Assembly (NCBI RefSeq): GCF_018736065.1
Contig: NZ_CP076128.1
Location: 3,201,501 to 3,265,500 of the forward strand
Length of the DNA stretch: 64,000 nucleotides
Origin: Flammeovirga kamogawensis
GTDB lineage: Bacteria; Bacteroidota; Bacteroidia; Cytophagales; Flammeovirgaceae
Reading direction: 5' to 3'
The notes beneath the pieces were generated by a model. It did not search any database. It had not been told where the DNA came from and was given only the letters and a program-made list of their open reading frames with translations. The position numbers were made by a program, and so were the translations under genes. Positions 35,477 to 42,840 of this stretch are shown piece after piece. Position 1 is the first letter of the stretch. Every line of letters starts with the position of its first letter.

Positions 35477-35503
35477 AAGGTGAGTAATGCTCACCTTTTT
35501 TTA
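35477..35503 (+). terminator. Orphan intrinsic terminator
   Basis: Perfect 8-bp stem AAGGTGAG (35477-35484) with CTCACCTT (35490-35497), TAATG loop and T7. There is no open reading frame upstream on the plus strand back to recQ. Confidence 0.6.
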
Positions 35504-35514
35504 TTATGCAAATT

Positions 35515-35548
35515 TTTGTAAAAGTGTCAGTAAAGAATTTTACATTTG
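35515..35548 (+). promoter_or_regulatory. Bacteroidota promoter of the response regulator gene
   Basis: TTTG at 35515-35518, 22-nt spacer, TACATTTG at 35541-35548. Both boxes fit TTTG/TAnnTTTG; predicted start about 35555, 60 nt before the ATG. Confidence 0.65.
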
Positions 35549-35614
35549 TAGGAATTCTTATTTAATGATTCAATAAGCTATCTGATTTAAAATATAGATA
35601 CCCTTCAAAAAAAC

Positions 35615-35977
35615 ATGAGTAATTATAAAAACGTTTTTGTTATTGATGATGACCCTACAAACAACCTGATTTGTAGGAAGATGATCGAAAAAACTAATTT
35701 TGGTGAAAACGTGACAACTTTTTTAGATGTTACTGAAGCGGCAAATGCATGGGACGATTATAAACCTGAACTTGTATTTTTAGATATAAATATGCCACCA
35801 AGTACTGGTTGGGATTTTCTTGATCAATTAAAAACAAAAGGGATAGAAGCGAGTAATGTATATATGTTATCTGCTGATGTAACTTCTGATGATCGTAAAA
35901 GAGCAGCTCAATATGAACAAGTAGCAGGCATTATCATTAAACCATTAACACCGGTTAAATTGAAGGAAATAGAGTAA
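35615..35977 (+). CDS. Single-domain response regulator
   Basis: A 120-residue CheY-like receiver with no output domain. The acidic pocket is D11-D12, the phospho-acceptor D57 is in VFLDINMPPSTGWDF, the Ser/Thr switch is in MLSADVTSDD and the conserved Lys is in IIKPLTPVK. Such proteins pass or sink phosphate in relays or bind targets. Downstream on the same strand is a TPR protein (28-nt gap), then a convergent Hpt-like gene; together they look like phosphorelay parts without a local kinase. Confidence 0.92.
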   Translation: MSNYKNVFVIDDDPTNNLICRKMIEKTNFGENVTTFLDVTEAANAWDDYKPELVFLDINMPPSTGWDFLDQLKTKGIEASNVYMLSADVTSDDRKRAAQYEQVAGIIIKPLTPVKLKEIE

Positions 35978-36005
35978 TTCTTATTCCATAGAATGAATTG
36001 AGGAG

Positions 36006-37775
36006 GTGAGAGTATTTAATATACATAGAAGTGTGCTTGTAGGGATTGGTGTGTATATATTAATGCTGTTGCCTTTTTTTGCGTCTGCACAAACCGAAGA
36101 GAAAGACTCCATTAAAATTGAAGAACATTCTATTTCTGATATTCAGGTAGAGTTAGATTCTTTAATTTCTAATAAATACCATATCGAAGCTACTGCACTT
36201 GCAGATAGTCTTATCGATATTGCTAATCAAAATTATAGTAATACAGACGAAAGAATAGTATTACTTCATAAAAGGATTGCTGAAAAATTTGCAGATAACG
36301 GTTATTCTAACATTGCGTCTCAATATATTCAAAGAGGTTTAGCTGTTCTCAGGTCAAACCCTACACCTAACTATGCTTTTATTGGTGATATGTATATTTA
36401 TCTTGCTCAGATATTTAGACATCATCAGTTATCTAATATTGCGATAAATTATTATGAACAGGCTTTAGAGGCTTATGAACAAGCAGAAGGAAAAGCACAT
36501 TACTTTTCATTAGTGAATGTTTATATGACTTTAGGTACTTTTCATTATGAAATAGAAAATTACGGTACATCTAGTTCTTATTATACAAAAGCATCTGATG
36601 TAATCGCTAAAATGGATACTGAGTACCGTGCAGACATGGTAGAAATTCTTAATAGAATTGCTACAGCACAAGCAAAAACAGGTTCTTTTAAAGTGGCAAT
36701 TGCCAATTTGGAACGTTCAGTTAAAATTGCATTAAAAGTTTTTGGAAAGAACTCATTGCAACTTGCAGATCAGTACGAATCTCTTGCTTCTGTTTATTTA
36801 CAAAAAGGAGATTATGCTAAGGTAAATGAAAATGCAACAGCATTTGTTCGAATTTTAGTAGGTAATATTGGTACAAATCAAAGAAGACAAACCTATGAAA
36901 GAAGAATAGCAGATTCTTTTTTTGCGAGATATCAATATCACCTATCACACAAATGGTATAATAAATTATTTGAGGATGTAATTATTTCTACAAAAGATGT
37001 TGAAGAATTACAAAACTTAACAGATTGGTATATTCAAATTGGAGAAAAATTTGAAAGAGTAAAACAAGATTCTATCGCATTTTTAGTATTTGATGAATCT
37101 TTAAAACTAAATCAAAAACAATTCGGAGAAGATAATCTTAAAGCAGCAGAAATTTATCATCTTTTATCTAGAAGTAAAACAAAATTAGAGCAGTTTGTAG
37201 AGGCAGAAACGTATACAAATAAAGCATATCAAATTGAATGGGAATTAGGTACAGAAAAAGATAGTACCCAAATAGCAGTTCAAAATATTGATTTGGCAGG
37301 GCTGTTATTAATGAAAGGAGATACCTTAGAGGCATCTATACTTTATCATAATGTAATTGACTTAGAGAAAGACCGACAAAGTAGATGGAAGGCTATTGCA
37401 TTCAATAATTTAACCATGATCAAATATGGTAATCAAGAGTATGATTCAGCATATTTTTATGGAAATTCTTTATTAGAATATTACCAAACAAACTACGGTA
37501 GAGATTATATAAAAACGCTTGGATGTTATCTTTTACTAGGGAATATAGTTTATGAAACTGGAGACGAAGAAACAGCCGTAGAGAAATTTTATAGTAAACC
37601 AATACGTTTAGCACCAAAATTATTTTTAAAGAATAATGAGGTCTCTTATAAGGCCAATATTAATTTATCTAATTATTATTTAGCTGTAAACAAAGAAGAC
37701 CTGTCTCGCAGGTACGAAAGAAACGCACGTGAGATACAGGTCGTAATATTTTCAGAAGAGAAAAATATACCGTAA
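36006..37775 (+). CDS. Exported tetratricopeptide-repeat protein
   Basis: A 589-residue protein with an N-terminal signal (about residues 8-29, cut near FASAQ) and a mature part of tandem TPR and TPR-like helices, for example NIASQYIQRGLAVLRSN, NIAINYYEQALEAYEQAEG and SFKVAIANLERSVKIALKVFG. It starts at GTG 36006, directly after a rare AGGAGG tract that is too close to serve as a normal Shine-Dalgarno; no ATG upstream is in frame. Unlike many Bacteroidota TPR regulators it has no C-terminal membrane helix, HTH or kinase part. Likely co-transcribed with the response regulator 28 nt upstream. Confidence 0.8.
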   Translation: MRVFNIHRSVLVGIGVYILMLLPFFASAQTEEKDSIKIEEHSISDIQVELDSLISNKYHIEATALADSLIDIANQNYSNTDERIVLLHKRIAEKFADNGYSNIASQYIQRGLAVLRSNPTPNYAFIGDMYIYLAQIFRHHQLSNIAINYYEQALEAYEQAEGKAHYFSLVNVYMTLGTFHYEIENYGTSSSYYTKASDVIAKMDTEYRADMVEILNRIATAQAKTGSFKVAIANLERSVKIALKVFGKNSLQLADQYESLASVYLQKGDYAKVNENATAFVRILVGNIGTNQRRQTYERRIADSFFARYQYHLSHKWYNKLFEDVIISTKDVEELQNLTDWYIQIGEKFERVKQDSIAFLVFDESLKLNQKQFGEDNLKAAEIYHLLSRSKTKLEQFVEAETYTNKAYQIEWELGTEKDSTQIAVQNIDLAGLLLMKGDTLEASILYHNVIDLEKDRQSRWKAIAFNNLTMIKYGNQEYDSAYFYGNSLLEYYQTNYGRDYIKTLGCYLLLGNIVYETGDEETAVEKFYSKPIRLAPKLFLKNNEVSYKANINLSNYYLAVNKEDLSRRYERNAREIQVVIFSEEKNIP

Positions 37776-37780
37776 GTATA

Positions 37781-38146
37781 TTAGTTGCTTTTGATTTCGG
37801 TTAACTTCTCGTTTAAAGTATCGAGAATATTGCGAAGGTGACGCTCTAATTCTGCCCAAGCCATTACTGGATCTACAGAGTTAACATCTTCTTTGTAATT
37901 AGCACCAACATCTGCCATAAAACGCTCAAGAGTGTCTAGGTTAAATGTATGTAACCTTGTGCTAAATTTGTGCTTAACAGCACTGAATAAGTCAGAATCC
38001 TTATCTTCTAACGCAACTTTTAACTTTGGAAAGTCAGACTCAAACTCATCAATAGAGATTGATAAAAAGTCTATGTATCCTTCCTTGTCTCCTTCAAAAA
38101 GAGTATCTGTGAAACTGAAATCCATAGGATATGTTGATATTGCCAT
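37781..38146 (-). CDS. Hpt-like (histidine phosphotransfer) protein
   Basis: A 121-residue all-helical acidic protein. A candidate phospho-His is H59 in AVKHKFSTRLHTFNLDTLE, which resembles the Hpt motif HxxKGxSxxLG in spacing though the Lys-Gly pair is replaced (HKFSTRLHTFN). The preceding helix (DFLSISIDEFESDFPKLKVALED) looks like Hpt helix B. This fits a diverged Hpt domain and matches its location convergent with a single-domain response regulator unit. Could also be an unrelated four-helix protein. Confidence 0.55.
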   Translation of the reverse strand: MAISTYPMDFSFTDTLFEGDKEGYIDFLSISIDEFESDFPKLKVALEDKDSDLFSAVKHKFSTRLHTFNLDTLERFMADVGANYKEDVNSVDPVMAWAELERHLRNILDTLNEKLTEIKSN

Positions 38147-38502
38147 AATATTTTAGTCCTTTTAAAAGTAGTGAAATCTTTCTAGAATACTCTAGATTAT
38201 GTGGAATTAAATGATTAAAACCTTCTGATTTAAACAAGAATTCTACGATTACTAATACAAATATAGATATCAGTGATAGGAATTAATGAAGTAATAGCTT
38301 AATAAAAGTAAATCAATAACTATCATTAAAGATTGGCTGAAGTTCAATATTGTATTCTTTTCTAAAATTATTCATAATTGATTATCAACTTGTTGACAAT
38401 CGTTTAAATCTTTTTTCTGAATATTTTTTGGATTTATAAAAACTCGCCTTACCTTTGCATCGCTTTCAACGGGAAGCACCCTAAGAAAGTTAATTGAGAT
38501 AA
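38147..38502. other. 356-bp upstream region of the tRNA array
   Basis: No gene seen. It holds the tRNA-array promoter (38427-38457) and upstream AT-rich sequence; the left part is the 5' region of the Hpt-like gene. Confidence 0.4.
38427..38457 (+). promoter_or_regulatory. Promoter of the tRNA array
   Basis: TTTG (38427-38430), 19-nt spacer, TACCTTTG (38450-38457) followed by C. A full match to the Bacteroidota promoter consensus, about 45 nt before the first tRNA. Confidence 0.8.
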
Positions 38503-38575
38503 GCGAAAATAGCTCAGCTGGTAGAGCGCAACCTTGCCAAGGTTGAGGTCGCGGGTTCGAACCCCGTTTTTCGCT
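38503..38575 (+). tRNA. tRNA-Gly (GCC), copy 1
   Basis: A 73-nt cloverleaf: acceptor GCGAAAA with TTTTCGC, D-arm AGCTCAGCTGGTAGAGC, anticodon loop TTGCCAA, T-arm GCGGGTTCGAACCCCG. CCA is not encoded. Identical in sequence to copies 2 and 3. Confidence 0.97.
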
Positions 38576-38612
38576 CAATTAAAAAGATTCATTCGTCACT
38601 TGTGATGAATGG

Positions 38613-38696
38613 GCCGGAATGGCGGAACTGGTAGACGCGCAAGACTTAAAATCTTGTGAGGGTAACCTCGTGTGGGTTCGATTCCCACTTCTGGTA
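38613..38696 (+). tRNA. tRNA-Leu (TAA), copy 1
   Basis: 84 nt with a long variable arm (GTGAGGGTAACCTCGT), anticodon loop CTTAAAA, T-arm GTGGGTTCGATTCCCAC; acceptor GCCGGAA pairs with TTCTGGT with two G-U pairs. CCA is not encoded. Confidence 0.96.
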
Positions 38697-38702
38697 CAAA
38701 TT

Positions 38703-38775
38703 GCGAAAATAGCTCAGCTGGTAGAGCGCAACCTTGCCAAGGTTGAGGTCGCGGGTTCGAACCCCGTTTTTCGCT
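38703..38775 (+). tRNA. tRNA-Gly (GCC), copy 2
   Basis: Same 73-nt sequence as copy 1. Followed by a small hairpin (TACTAAA 38781-38787 with TTTAGTA 38792-38798) and a longer 126-nt spacer. Confidence 0.97.
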
Positions 38776-38901
38776 CGGAGTACTAAAGTGATTTAGTAAT
38801 TTGAATTGGAGAGACATCTTCAACACAGTAATGTGAAACATCAGTATCAGTTATGATGAATATGTAAAGATTTTAATTCATTTGTCACTTGTGATAGATG
38901 A

Positions 38902-38985
38902 GCCGGAATGGCGGAACTGGTAGACGCGCAAGACTTAAAATCTTGTGAGGGTAACCTCGTGTGGGTTCGATTCCCACTTCTGGTA
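38902..38985 (+). tRNA. tRNA-Leu (TAA), copy 2
   Basis: Same 84-nt sequence as copy 1. The 30 bases before it (TTCATTTGTCACTTGTGATA...) resemble those before copy 1, marking a duplication. Confidence 0.96.
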
Positions 38986-38991
38986 CGAATC

Positions 38992-39064
38992 GCGAAAATA
39001 GCTCAGCTGGTAGAGCGCAACCTTGCCAAGGTTGAGGTCGCGGGTTCGAACCCCGTTTTTCGCT
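38992..39064 (+). tRNA. tRNA-Gly (GCC), copy 3
   Basis: Same 73-nt sequence as copies 1 and 2, 6 nt after tRNA-Leu copy 2 and 3 nt before the terminator stem. Confidence 0.97.
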
Positions 39065-39067
39065 CTA

Positions 39068-39104
39068 AAGCCTAACAGAATTATCTGTTAGGCTTTTTTT
39101 TTAG
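39068..39104 (+). terminator. Intrinsic terminator of the tRNA array
   Basis: Perfect 12-bp stem AAGCCTAACAGA (39068-39079) with TCTGTTAGGCTT (39084-39095), 4-nt loop and T-run. Confidence 0.9.
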
Positions 39105-39169
39105 TAATTTTTTTGGTGTTATACCTACATTTTTTTGTGTTAATTGGTGTAGCAATCGTTTTTCCTTGT

Positions 39170-39177
39170 TACATTTG
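39170..39177 (+). promoter_or_regulatory. -7 box upstream of the PpiD-like gene
   Basis: TACATTTG with a TTGG about 23 nt upstream (39144-39147). Predicted leader about 110 nt. Confidence 0.5.
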
Positions 39178-39291
39178 CATGTTTTAATTTCGCTTTGTGA
39201 CTTTTTGAAGTATATATTTTTCAATACGCAGCGTTAAAACATTTATATAAATAAACGAACAGGTTCATATATAAAGCATTTATAATTTATC

Positions 39292-41391
39292 ATGGCAATA
39301 ATTACGAAGATCCGAGAAAAATCTGGCGTTGCAGTTGGATTCATCGCGTTAGGTCTGATTTTATTTATGGTTGGAGGAGATTTATTCTCACCTAACTCAA
39401 CACTACTTGGTAACAACAAAAATATTGTTGGTGAAATTGGTGGACAAGAAATCGAATTAAGACAATTTAGTGAGTTAGTCGATCAGATTAAATCAAACTA
39501 CCCAACTCCTCCTAATGAGCAACAAATGCAAGGAGTACGTCAAATGGCATGGAACGAGTTAATCTACCGTGAAGCATATGGACAACAAATTGAAGAGTTA
39601 GGTATCACGATTACTCCTGAAGAGTTAAATGATATGATCTCTGGAAATAACATTTCTCCAGAATTCGGTCAATACTTTAGAGATTCTACTGGTCAAGTGA
39701 GCAGAGAGAATATCAAAATGTACTTAGCTTCTTTAAAGCAGCAAGGACCAACTTCTCCTCAGTACCAACAATTCTTAGGATTTGAACAACAAATAAAAAC
39801 TTCTCGTAGCCGTATTAAATACGAAAACTTGATTTCAAGAACTTACTTTGCTTCTGATCTTGAAGGAAAGAAAGAATACGAAAAGCAAAATGATAAAGTA
39901 GAAATTGCATATGTAAATGTACCTTTCTATTCTATGCCAGATTCTGTAGTTAATGTAACTGAGTCTGATGCTAAAGCATATTACAATGCTAACCAAGAAG
40001 AATTTAAGCGTGATGCTAACAGAGGTATCGAATTCGTTACATTTAAAGTTCAGGCTTCTGAGGGAGACAAAAAGAACTTAGAAGATGAAATGAAAGACCT
40101 TTCGATTTCTTTTGCAAGAACATCGAACGATACTGCTTTTGTAGAATCACATACAGATGGAAATGCAAACTTCATGTCAGTTAATATGACTGGTCTTCCA
40201 TCAGTATTAGATGCAGATCAATTAGAAACTGGAAAAGTTTACGGACCTTTCTTTGCAGCAGGTTCTTACAGAGATTATAAAGTTTTAGGAGAGTCTACAG
40301 ATTCTGTTTATTCTGCTAAAGCATCTCACATCTTATTCAAAAATGATAAAGATGATGCTGCTGCTAAAAAAGAAGCATATGCTACTTTAAGAAAAATTCA
40401 AAATGGTGAAAACTTTGAAGAATTAGCAAAGAAAGTAGGTGATGCTGCTCCAACAACTAAATCAAGAGGTGGAGATTTACAGTGGTTCTCTGAAGGTCGT
40501 ATGGTACCTGCATTCGATAAAGCTGTATTTTCAGCTAGAAAAACAGGTTTAATCAATAGAGTTGTAAAAACTGAATTTGGTTACCATATCATTAAAGTAA
40601 CTGCAGTGAAAACTAAGAAAATGTTTGATCTAGCTGTTGTAGAGAAAAAATTAACTCCTTCTGATGCTACAGTAAATGAAGCATACCGTAAGGCATCTGT
40701 ATTTGCTGCATCTGTTAAAGGTGGTAGAAAAGACTTTGAAAAAATTGCTGAAGATCAAAAAATCTTTATTGAGCAAGCATTAACAATTGCTCCAACTGCA
40801 ACATTTATCAATAGCTTAAGAGGAAATAGTGTTAGACAGGTTATTCGTTGGGCATATAATGATGCAGACGTAAATGACGTTTCTGAAGTATTTGATCTTG
40901 ATGATCGCTTTATCGTAGCAACTTTAATGAGTGCTCGTGAAGAAGGAATTGCTGATTTTGCTGAAGTTAAAAACGAAGCTAAAGTTCAAGCAACTAAAGG
41001 TAAAAAAGCAGAAGCTATTGCAGCTAAATTAAATAAGCTTTCTGGTAAATCTATTGAAGATATCAGAAAAGGTTATGGTAATGGTGCAAAATCAGATATT
41101 GCTTCTGACCTATCTTTAAACGATGTTTCTATCCAAGGTGTAGGTCTTGCTCCTAAAGCAATTGGTACTGCATTTGGTTTAAAACAAGGTGAAGTATCGA
41201 AACCAATCATTGATGAAAATAGTGTATTAGTTGTTAAAGTAAGAAAGGCTGATAAAGCTTTAGAAACTGCTGACTACTCTATTTACCAACGTCAGGTTGA
41301 AGGTAGATACGTAAGATCTGCTAATTACAATATCTTAGAAGCTGTAAAGACTCTTTCTGATGTGAAAGATAACCGTTACAAGTTCTTCTAG
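39292..41391 (+). CDS. PpiD-like membrane-anchored peptidyl-prolyl isomerase
   Basis: A 699-residue periplasmic folding factor. One N-terminal membrane anchor (residues 12-29, GVAVGFIALGLILFMVGG), a SurA/PpiD-type N-terminal chaperone region, and a parvulin domain at about 340-445 (KASHILFKNDKDDAAAKKEAY, SRGGDLQWFSEGRMVPAFDKAVF, TEFGYHIIKVTAVK). A second, weaker parvulin-like region follows. PpiD-like proteins assist exported and outer-membrane proteins as they leave the Sec channel. Monocistronic, closed by a terminator. Confidence 0.93.
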   Translation: MAIITKIREKSGVAVGFIALGLILFMVGGDLFSPNSTLLGNNKNIVGEIGGQEIELRQFSELVDQIKSNYPTPPNEQQMQGVRQMAWNELIYREAYGQQIEELGITITPEELNDMISGNNISPEFGQYFRDSTGQVSRENIKMYLASLKQQGPTSPQYQQFLGFEQQIKTSRSRIKYENLISRTYFASDLEGKKEYEKQNDKVEIAYVNVPFYSMPDSVVNVTESDAKAYYNANQEEFKRDANRGIEFVTFKVQASEGDKKNLEDEMKDLSISFARTSNDTAFVESHTDGNANFMSVNMTGLPSVLDADQLETGKVYGPFFAAGSYRDYKVLGESTDSVYSAKASHILFKNDKDDAAAKKEAYATLRKIQNGENFEELAKKVGDAAPTTKSRGGDLQWFSEGRMVPAFDKAVFSARKTGLINRVVKTEFGYHIIKVTAVKTKKMFDLAVVEKKLTPSDATVNEAYRKASVFAASVKGGRKDFEKIAEDQKIFIEQALTIAPTATFINSLRGNSVRQVIRWAYNDADVNDVSEVFDLDDRFIVATLMSAREEGIADFAEVKNEAKVQATKGKKAEAIAAKLNKLSGKSIEDIRKGYGNGAKSDIASDLSLNDVSIQGVGLAPKAIGTAFGLKQGEVSKPIIDENSVLVVKVRKADKALETADYSIYQRQVEGRYVRSANYNILEAVKTLSDVKDNRYKFF

Positions 41392-41408
41392 AAATTGATT
41401 AAGATATA

Positions 41409-41445
41409 AAAAAGAGACTACCTCAAAAGGGTGGTCTCTTTTTGT
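41409..41445 (+). terminator. Intrinsic terminator after the PpiD-like gene
   Basis: Stem AAAAAGAGACTACC (41409-41422) with GGTGGTCTCTTTTT (41430-41443), one G-U pair. Confidence 0.85.
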
Positions 41446-41478
41446 TTCAAATAGAATTAATAACCAAAACCTTTTGTG

Positions 41479-42156
41479 ATGGCTAAAATTAAAGTAATTG
41501 AAACAGGTGATGGCTCTAGCTCATTATATAATGAGGCGTTAAACGAGACTTATCACTCTTCTCATGGAGCACTTACAGAGTCTAGGTATGTATTTGTACA
41601 ATCTGGATGGGATGCTATTAGAGAAGCAAAGAAAGAGGTAACTATCTTGGAAGTAGGCATGGGTACTGGATTAAATGTGATTTTAATGGTAGAGCAGGCT
41701 TTAAAATATCCTGATGTTACTATTAAAATGACAACTTTAGAACCCTATCCTCTAACAGCTGGTTTACTTCAAGAGCTGAATTATACGGCACTTTTAACGG
41801 ATGAACTTACGCCTTATTTTGAACAAATACATTCTTGCAATTGGGAAGAAGAGGTAGCAATCTTACCTAATTTTATTCTTACCAAAAAGAAAGAAACTTT
41901 AGAAACATTCATAGCTCCTAAAAATAGAGGGTTTGATGTTATTTTCTTCGATGCTTTTGCTCCTAATAAACAGCCAGAAGTATGGTCTGTGGAGAACCTT
42001 GAAAAATGCTTTGCTGCTACTATAGATCAAGGGATATTTGTAACTTATTGTGCAAAAGGGCAGTTAAGAAGAGACTTGGTAAGTGTGGGGTACGATGTTG
42101 AAAGGTACCCAGGACCTCCAGGTAAACGAGAGATGTTAAGAGGTTGGAAGAAATAA
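41479..42156 (+). CDS. mnmD: tRNA 5-methylaminomethyl-2-thiouridine methyltransferase (MnmD type)
   Basis: A 225-residue SAM-dependent methyltransferase, start at ATG 41479 (an in-frame GTG at 41476 is one codon earlier). It corresponds to the methyltransferase half of MnmC without the FAD oxidoreductase half, which makes mnm5s2U34 in tRNA. Motifs: SHGALTESRYVF, LEVGMGTGLNVIL (SAM-binding), FDVIFFDAFAPNKQPEVWS and the C-terminal GPPGKREMLRG. It is followed 12 nt later by nadD in one transcription unit. Confidence 0.92.
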   Translation: MAKIKVIETGDGSSSLYNEALNETYHSSHGALTESRYVFVQSGWDAIREAKKEVTILEVGMGTGLNVILMVEQALKYPDVTIKMTTLEPYPLTAGLLQELNYTALLTDELTPYFEQIHSCNWEEEVAILPNFILTKKKETLETFIAPKNRGFDVIFFDAFAPNKQPEVWSVENLEKCFAATIDQGIFVTYCAKGQLRRDLVSVGYDVERYPGPPGKREMLRGWKK

Positions 42157-42168
42157 AAATACATACCA

Positions 42169-42741
42169 ATGAAAGTAGGACTATTTTTTGGATCATTTAA
42201 CCCTATTCATGTAGGGCACTTAATCCTTGCAAATGCAATGCTGCAAAATGGAAATTTAGATGAAGTGTGGTTTGTTGTTTCACCTCATAACCCTTTTAAA
42301 AAGAAGAATACATTATTGCATGAGTTTGATCGTTTAGATATGGTGAATGCTGCAATTGATGGAAATTTTAAATTTAGATCATCAGATATTGAATTTAGAA
42401 TGCCTAAACCGAGTTATACTGTGGATACCTTAGCATATTTATCTTCAAAACACCCACATTTTGATTTTAAGTTGATTGTAGGTGAGGATAATTTATCAGG
42501 TTTTAAAAAGTGGAAAAACCATGAAATCATTTTAGATGATTATGGACTACTTGTTTACCCTAGACCAAAAGCGAAAGATTCTGATTTAAAAGAGCATGAT
42601 AATGTACAAATGATAGATGCACCTATGGTTGATATATCAGCTACATTTATTAGAAATTCGATAAAGGATGAAAAAGATATTAGGTATTTAGTACCAGAAA
42701 GTGTCTTGAAGTTGATAAGCAGTAGAAATTTTTATCAATAA
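42169..42741 (+). CDS. nadD: Nicotinate-nucleotide adenylyltransferase
   Basis: A 190-residue nucleotidyltransferase making nicotinic acid adenine dinucleotide in NAD synthesis. N-terminal GLFFGSFNPIHVGHL matches GxFGGSFDPIHxGH (residues 4-18), SPHNPFKKKN the substrate loop, and DISATFIRNSI the C-terminal ISSTxIR motif. Length is normal for Bacteroidota. Confidence 0.95.
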   Translation: MKVGLFFGSFNPIHVGHLILANAMLQNGNLDEVWFVVSPHNPFKKKNTLLHEFDRLDMVNAAIDGNFKFRSSDIEFRMPKPSYTVDTLAYLSSKHPHFDFKLIVGEDNLSGFKKWKNHEIILDDYGLLVYPRPKAKDSDLKEHDNVQMIDAPMVDISATFIRNSIKDEKDIRYLVPESVLKLISSRNFYQ

Positions 42742-42760
42742 TAAGAATTTATTGATTATA

Positions 42761-42799
42761 AAATAAGGGCTGTTTCCTAACTGGAAACAGCCCTTATTT
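42761..42799 (+). terminator. Bidirectional intrinsic terminator
   Basis: Perfect 17-bp stem (42761-42777 with 42783-42799, core AAGGGCTGTTTCC), 5-nt loop, between nadD and the convergent aminopeptidase gene. Confidence 0.9.
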
Positions 42800-42840
42800 A
42801 TGAAAAAATAGAAATCAATTTAAAACTTTTAGGTACTTAA

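Larger units (their letters stand above)
35067..35614. other. 548-bp gene-free region with an orphan plus-strand terminator
   Basis: Very AT-rich, no ORF worth keeping. It holds a hairpin around 35399-35417 (ATTGTTT with AAACAAT), then a terminator at 35477-35503 with no plus-strand gene before it, and the response-regulator promoter at 35515-35548. An untranslated transcript in about 35200-35500 would explain the terminator. Confidence 0.5.

Noticed and set aside
38372-38841. Two minus-strand ORFs containing SEKRGSNPRPQPW
   Set aside because: They are antisense translations of the tRNA genes; this peptide is a well-known artefact of tRNA sequences.
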